The position numbers and the translations under genes are program-made. A DNA stretch of 16,896 bases from DP-19 sp041488235 (GTDB lineage: Bacteria; Desulfobacterota; Binatia; UTPRO1), in NCBI GenBank assembly GCA_041488235.1, contig JBGPOW010000084.1, positions 1 through 16,896 of the forward strand. Direction: 5' to 3'. The notes beneath the pieces are model-generated. The model was not told the DNA's origin. It searched no databases and was given only the letters and a program-made list of their open reading frames with translations. Below, one piece after another: positions 12,891-16,896 of this stretch (the stretch's first letter is position 1; each line of letters opens with the position of its first letter).

Positions 12891-15284
12891 ATGAAACCCC
12901 ACGCTCTCGCCCGGGTATGCTTCGCGCTCGCGCTGGCGGTCACGACGGCGCGTGAGGCGGGGGCGGTGTTTCCCATCGGTGGACAGTCGTGCCGCAGGGG
13001 AATCGCGGCGTATTCCCGGAAGTTCGTCCAGCGCATGATGCGCACCATTCAAAAGTGCAACGACAAGAACGTGCGATATCCCGGCAGCTGCACGCCACCG
13101 GCCCCGCCCGAGTCGATCGGCATTCTCGAGGGCAAGCTGCAGAGCGGAGTGCAGAGGACTTGCCAAACGACCCCGGAGGCATACCTCGGCGCAGGGTACC
13201 TGAATTATCCCGGACCGTGCAGCGATTTGACGACCGGCGACGGCTTCACCCTCGGCGATCTCAAGGATTGTCTGCAGACGAGTCACGAGTCCGCGATTCA
13301 GAGCCTGATCGACATCGAGTACAACACGAGCGGACCGCTCGACGACACGACGCTGCGCTGTCAGAAGGCGGTCGCGAAAAATGGCGGCAAGCTCGTCGCG
13401 GCGAAGCTCAAAGCGCTGCAGAAGTGCCTGAACGGCCCCGACACGTTCGCGACGCTTTCCGCGACGTGCAGAACCGACGCCGCCGTCCTCGCGAGAGTGG
13501 CGAGCGTCGAGAGCAAAGCCCGCGCGGCGATCATCGCCAAGTGCGCCACGAGCGCGTCGGCGCTCGGCATGTGCTCGAATCCCGCGTGCGCGTCCATTTG
13601 CGGCACGTGCAATGCCAACTGCATCGCGGACTGCACGATGGTCACGCACGGCGACGTCGTCTCGAATCTCGACGACGCGAACGTCGACGACTTGATCGAT
13701 TTCGAGTATCCGCCGCCGCCGTCGCCGCCGGTCTGCGGCGACGGGAAGCGCAATCGACCGGACGAGGAGTGCGACGCGCCGAGCGACACGAGCTGCCCAG
13801 GGCAATGCGGAGCGGCGACGTCGCCGTTCCCGTGTCTCTGCACCGATCGGCCGCGCGAGCGCGTGATCGAACACGAGGCCTCCGACCTCGACACCGGCTG
13901 GACCGGGCTCGCGCACGACTTCGCGCTCGTCGAGGGCGGCGGTTACGTCATCGACCTCTACGATTGCGACGGCCCGGGCGGACCCGACACGCTGTGCACG
14001 GTCGGACCGAGCTGTAGCGGCGGGTCGCACCCGTCCTGCTCGAATAACGCCCAGTGCGCGAGCTTGAGCGCCGGGACGTGCCGCAAAGAGCTCACGGCCG
14101 TCGGCCCGCACTGCAGATTCGACGTGCAGAAGGCATGCTCGTGCAACACCGAGGCGACGACCGCGCTCACGACGTGCTCCGATCCGACGAATTGTCCGGC
14201 CGCCGGCGACTTCTGCATGCAGCAGTTCCATACCCCGCCGCTGCCCCTCTCGGCCGGCGGCGTGCCCGTGTGCGTCGTGAACGTGTTCACCGAGGATCTT
14301 TCCGGGACCAAGGATCTCGCGACCGGCTCGATGGCAATCCACCTGCGGCAGAAGTCGATCGTGCAGATGACCGGCACGCCGGCGCAACCGTGCCCCGTAT
14401 GCGGCGGCTTCTGCAAAGCGTCACCGGGCGATTTGGGCGGCCGTCACAACTGTACGACCAACGCGGATTGCGCCGATACGACGAGCCAACTCTGCGTCAC
14501 CGATCTCCTCTGCAGCTTCGGCCCCAATCAGGGACAACCGTGCCGGCCGGGTCCGCCGTACGGCGGCCCGACGCCGCTCTTCGGCAATCCGAGCATCGAC
14601 TGCCCTCCGACACTCTCGTCGCCGGGGATCCTCGACATCGTCTTCGCCCCGCAGAGCACCGAGACCGTGTCGCTCGCGCCGAGCTATCAGTGCAACGAGG
14701 GCGCGTTCAGCGACAAGACGTGCGTCGGCGGCGGCAATCAAGGCGCGAGCTGCACGACCGGCTCGCAGTGCCCGGGCGGCACCTGCAACGACCAGTGCTT
14801 CTGTCCGGCGGTGGGTGGCGTCCGCGAGCAGCCGAACAGCTGTGACGCCGCGTGCGTCGGCGGCGGGAACGATGCGCAGTCCTGCACGCTCGACAGCGAG
14901 TGTGCCGGAGGGTTCTGTCATCTCGCCGATTGCCGGCCCGATCCGTCGGCGCCCGCCGCGCTGCAACCGAACGAGGGCGGATGCACCGCGACGATCCAGG
15001 GACGCTGCTCGTACAGCTCGTACCAGAGCTGCTTGCGCAACAGCGACTGCGCACAGCCGATCTGCAGCCGATGCAACGGCGGCGAGACGTGTCGGTTCTT
15101 CGCCAAGGACTGCTTCATCAACTCGGGCATCACCCGCACCGGCGTCGCGTCGACGACCGACCCGGTGTTGTCGGCGATCTTCTGCATCGGCGGCACGGGC
15201 CAGGGTGCCGTCGACAGCACGGCCGGTCTTCCCGGCGCGGGCGCGATCCGTCAGCCGTCGACCGTCATCGACACCGGATTCTGA
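12891..15284 (+). CDS. Large secreted Cys-rich multi-repeat protein
   Basis: Exported protein of 797 aa, function unknown. ATG 12891 is chosen because GAGGAGG lies 6 nt upstream; an in-frame ATG at 12885 is too close. A Sec signal covers about 1-25 (cleavage near AGA-VF). Two helical modules follow, each starting CRRGIAAYSRK or CQKAVAKNGGK and containing KCN or KCL, at about 34-145 and 157-218. A dense Cys cluster is at about 227-250. A CGDGKRNRPDEECD motif near 282 resembles the Cys-rich repeats of myxobacterial secreted proteins. Next is a block with DTGWTGLAHDF and LPLSAGGVPVCVVN. The last third repeats disulfide modules of the form C-x(4-9)-C-x(5-6)-C-x(3-6)-C (CVGGGNQGASCTTGSQC, CVGGGNDAQSCTLDSEC and others). 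There is no C-terminal anchor or sorting motif. It is convergent with the phosphoesterase gene, 5 bp apart. Likely surface or extracellular. Confidence 0.88.
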   Translation: MKPHALARVCFALALAVTTAREAGAVFPIGGQSCRRGIAAYSRKFVQRMMRTIQKCNDKNVRYPGSCTPPAPPESIGILEGKLQSGVQRTCQTTPEAYLGAGYLNYPGPCSDLTTGDGFTLGDLKDCLQTSHESAIQSLIDIEYNTSGPLDDTTLRCQKAVAKNGGKLVAAKLKALQKCLNGPDTFATLSATCRTDAAVLARVASVESKARAAIIAKCATSASALGMCSNPACASICGTCNANCIADCTMVTHGDVVSNLDDANVDDLIDFEYPPPPSPPVCGDGKRNRPDEECDAPSDTSCPGQCGAATSPFPCLCTDRPRERVIEHEASDLDTGWTGLAHDFALVEGGGYVIDLYDCDGPGGPDTLCTVGPSCSGGSHPSCSNNAQCASLSAGTCRKELTAVGPHCRFDVQKACSCNTEATTALTTCSDPTNCPAAGDFCMQQFHTPPLPLSAGGVPVCVVNVFTEDLSGTKDLATGSMAIHLRQKSIVQMTGTPAQPCPVCGGFCKASPGDLGGRHNCTTNADCADTTSQLCVTDLLCSFGPNQGQPCRPGPPYGGPTPLFGNPSIDCPPTLSSPGILDIVFAPQSTETVSLAPSYQCNEGAFSDKTCVGGGNQGASCTTGSQCPGGTCNDQCFCPAVGGVREQPNSCDAACVGGGNDAQSCTLDSECAGGFCHLADCRPDPSAPAALQPNEGGCTATIQGRCSYSSYQSCLRNSDCAQPICSRCNGGETCRFFAKDCFINSGITRTGVASTTDPVLSAIFCIGGTGQGAVDSTAGLPGAGAIRQPSTVIDTGF

Positions 15285-15289
15285 GACCG

Positions 15290-16624
15290 TCAGAGGCCGG
15301 TCGGCGGCGGTGCGGTAGAGCATTGCTCGACTTGGGCGGGATCCATTGGCGCGGCCGGCAAGCTCGGCGGCGTCGGGAACGCCGGGCGGCTGAACTTGAA
15401 GAGGCGCAGCATCGGGTCGGCGTTGGCGTCGCGGCGGGTGAGCGCCGGGAGGTCGAAGCGGGTCTCGATGAAGCGCAATACCGACGTGTGGTCGTACACG
15501 CGGTGTGAGACGTAGTGCGGCCGCGCGTACGGCGACACGACGACGGCAGGCACGCGGATGCCGTAGCGGTCGAACCCGCCGGGCTCGTCGCCGGGGCTGA
15601 GCATCGGCGGAATGTCGTCGGGCGCGCACGCCGCGGGCGGCGGCACGTGGTCGTAGAAGCCGCCGTGCTCGTCGTAGTTCAGGAAGAGCGCCGAGTGCGC
15701 CCACTGCGGGCTCGTGAAGAGCGCGTTGATCACTTGCGCAACGAAGCTTTCGCCGACCTGGACGTTCGACGGCGGATGCTCGTCGTTCTCGACGTTGGCT
15801 TGCGCGATGAAGATCGGATCGACGAACGACACCTGCGGCAGCGTGCCGGCGGCAGCGTCGGTGTAGAAGTCGTCGATCGGAACGACGTTCCCGGGGGCAT
15901 GGTTGCGGACGTACGAAAACTCGTCCGCAAACGCGATCTGCGAGAAGTAGACCTTCCAGGTCACTCCGGCCTCGTCGAGTAGGTTGAAGATCGTGCGCTG
16001 CGCGAAGTCGTTGAGGGGATCGCCCGTCGGAAAGTCATTCTTGATGTGGCCGAACGAGGTGCCGGCGAGGAGATAGAAGCGGTTGGGAAACGTCTGCGTC
16101 AACGTCGACGCGAAGTAACGGTCGCCCATCGCGAACGTGCTGTACAGCGCGTAGTAGAACGGCAGGTCGTTGATGTCGTAGTAGCCCATCGTACGCGCGC
16201 CGGTCGGATCGGTGCTGTCGATGTTCTGCGCGGTGAAACCGTCCATCTTGCCGCCGTCGTACTCCCGGTGCGTGCCGTTCCAGGAGTGGTCGAGGTCGGC
16301 GGTCTCGCAATAGGTCGTCTTGTGGAAGCGCAGGATCGGCGCGCCGTCGGGGTTCGTCGGGTCGGGGTTGGAAGCACTGCCCGGCACCCGCTTCGCGTGC
16401 TTCTGCCCCTCGTCGTGCAGCTGGCCGAAGTAGTGATCGAACGACCGGTTCTCCTGCATCAGCACGACGACGTTGTCGATCGGAATCTGCGCGCCGTGCA
16501 CCCGCGCGGTGTCGGCCGGCAACGCTCCCGGACCGAACGTGCACGACGGTGCACGCGCGATCGCAACCGACGCAATCGTCAGGACGGCGAGGCAGGCACA
16601 GAGACAGACCGAGATCTTTCGCAT
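15290..16624 (-). CDS. Exported phosphoesterase, phospholipase C/acid phosphatase family
   Basis: Secreted metal-dependent phosphoesterase, 444 aa from ATG 16624. A GGAGG lies 6 nt upstream of that ATG, and the extra 22 codons upstream do not look like protein. The N-terminus is a Sec signal (MRKISVCLCACLAVLTIASV, cleavage near AIARA). Family motifs are in order: VVVLMQENRSFDHYFGQL (metal and nucleophile region), MGDRYFASTLTQTFPNR with LLAGTSFG, FLNYDEHGGFYDHVPPP, and YDHTSVLRFIETRFDLP near the end. This set defines the phosphoesterase family that includes bacterial phospholipases C and the acid phosphatase AcpA. The substrate (phospholipid or another phosphate ester) cannot be fixed. There is no twin-arginine motif, unlike many phospholipases C of this family. 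Confidence 0.93.
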   Translation of the reverse strand: MRKISVCLCACLAVLTIASVAIARAPSCTFGPGALPADTARVHGAQIPIDNVVVLMQENRSFDHYFGQLHDEGQKHAKRVPGSASNPDPTNPDGAPILRFHKTTYCETADLDHSWNGTHREYDGGKMDGFTAQNIDSTDPTGARTMGYYDINDLPFYYALYSTFAMGDRYFASTLTQTFPNRFYLLAGTSFGHIKNDFPTGDPLNDFAQRTIFNLLDEAGVTWKVYFSQIAFADEFSYVRNHAPGNVVPIDDFYTDAAAGTLPQVSFVDPIFIAQANVENDEHPPSNVQVGESFVAQVINALFTSPQWAHSALFLNYDEHGGFYDHVPPPAACAPDDIPPMLSPGDEPGGFDRYGIRVPAVVVSPYARPHYVSHRVYDHTSVLRFIETRFDLPALTRRDANADPMLRLFKFSRPAFPTPPSLPAAPMDPAQVEQCSTAPPPTGL

Positions 16625-16844
16625 GAGATCCTCCGCTCGAAGTGTGATGCGATCGGCGGGGAGTCTCGTCGCTCGGCTGCGCAGGCTCAATCACGCGCGG
16701 TCGTGAGAGCGCCAACGGACGAGCGTGAGCACGGATCACGACGTTAGGGGTCGACGACGCGGCAGACGGGGGGGCTCGACGCAAGCAGAGGAGGGAGATG
16801 CACGTGCGGTGGGCGTGCGGCGGCGTGCGAGAGGCGCGGCGCCG
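16625..16844. other. Upstream region of the phosphoesterase gene
   Basis: No credible gene: open frames here extend the phosphoesterase frames or give Arg-rich shadows. The promoter of the phosphoesterase should lie here on the - strand, but no clear -10 box was found. A run of seven G residues occurs near 16769. Confidence 0.4.
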
Positions 16845-16882
16845 TGCGCAGCACCCGTTGTGCGCACTGAACCTTTTGCGCA
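16845..16882. promoter_or_regulatory. Three TGCGCA palindromes at 16-bp intervals
   Basis: The hexamer TGCGCA, its own reverse complement, occurs at 16845, 16861 and 16877, exactly 16 bp apart. The bases between differ, so this is not a simple tandem repeat. Flanking GCACCCG (16851) and CGGGGTGC (about 16885) are also inverted. It could be an operator array for a gene beyond the window or, less likely, the phosphoesterase gene 220 bp away. Function unknown. Confidence 0.35.
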
Positions 16883-16896
16883 CGCGGGGTGCAGCG

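Noticed and set aside
12762..14387. Long - strand open frame opposite the Cys-rich gene
   Set aside because: No motifs, Arg/Ala-rich, and opposite a protein with signal peptide and patterned cysteines.
15285..15302. Hairpin GACCG...CGGTC between the convergent genes as a bidirectional terminator
   Set aside because: Five-bp stem, 8-nt loop, no T-run on either side.
1..16896. CRISPR arrays, tRNA or rRNA genes, prophage or defence systems
   Set aside because: No regularly spaced repeats with unique spacers, no tRNA cloverleaf or rRNA motifs seen by eye, and no integrase, transposase, nuclease-methylase or toxin-antitoxin pair among the frames.

Overview
The window is very GC-rich DNA from a Gram-negative (diderm) bacterium. 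Evidence for an outer membrane includes a lipid-trafficking ABC operon of the Mla/MCE type with its own lipoprotein, and several Sec-exported proteins. The large exported Cys-rich protein at 12891-15284 mixes helical Cys modules, a CGDG...CD-type motif and repeated C-x-C disulfide modules. That style is typical of uncultured deltaproteobacterial lineages (Desulfobacterota, Myxococcota or Binatota-like). This placement is inference from protein style and base composition only. No rRNA, tRNA, CRISPR array or intact transposase gene was seen.

Layout. (1) 37-3536, + strand: a tight four-gene operon of STAS-MlaE permease, MlaF ATPase, MlaD/MCE substrate-binding subunit and a PqiC-like lipoprotein. 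Together they should move phospholipid between the inner and outer membranes. There is no mlaC. (2) 3658-6039, + strand: a perfect TATAAT box, then a four-domain S1 RNA-binding protein. It overlaps by 4 bp (GTGA) an exported Cys-containing protein that resembles TatT/TPR-like proteins. (3) 6037-6201: a 165-bp palindromic MITE with TA flanks inside CTAG, sitting exactly in the stop codon of the preceding gene. (4) 6231-9782, + strand: acyl-CoA dehydrogenase, ribonuclease HI, GNAT acetyltransferase and an MFS transporter, closely packed. (5) 9768-10179: about 400 bp without a gene, holding a 125-bp palindrome that includes the last codons of the MFS gene and a separate pair of 20-bp inverted repeats. 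(6) 10180-12594, - strand: plsB, glycerol-3-phosphate acyltransferase. (7) 12595-12890: a divergent intergenic region. (8) 12891-15284, + strand: the secreted Cys-rich protein. It runs tail-to-tail, 5 bp apart, against (9) 15290-16624, - strand: an exported phosphoesterase of the phospholipase C/acid phosphatase family. The region upstream of that gene ends in three TGCGCA palindromes spaced exactly 16 bp apart.

Functionally, much of the window deals with membrane lipid: Mla transport, PlsB phospholipid synthesis, an acyl-CoA dehydrogenase and a secreted phosphoesterase. These genes are not one pathway, and the layout is mostly chromosomal housekeeping.

The most unusual content is small repeats. 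One is the MITE in a stop codon. A second is that the MITE and the 9768-9892 palindrome share the same inner boxes (GCAAGGCGCGA and GAGCAACGCAGC) despite having different ends. A third is a 15-bp tandem palindromic repeat present in frame in two unrelated genes, with stem-preserving base changes between the copies.
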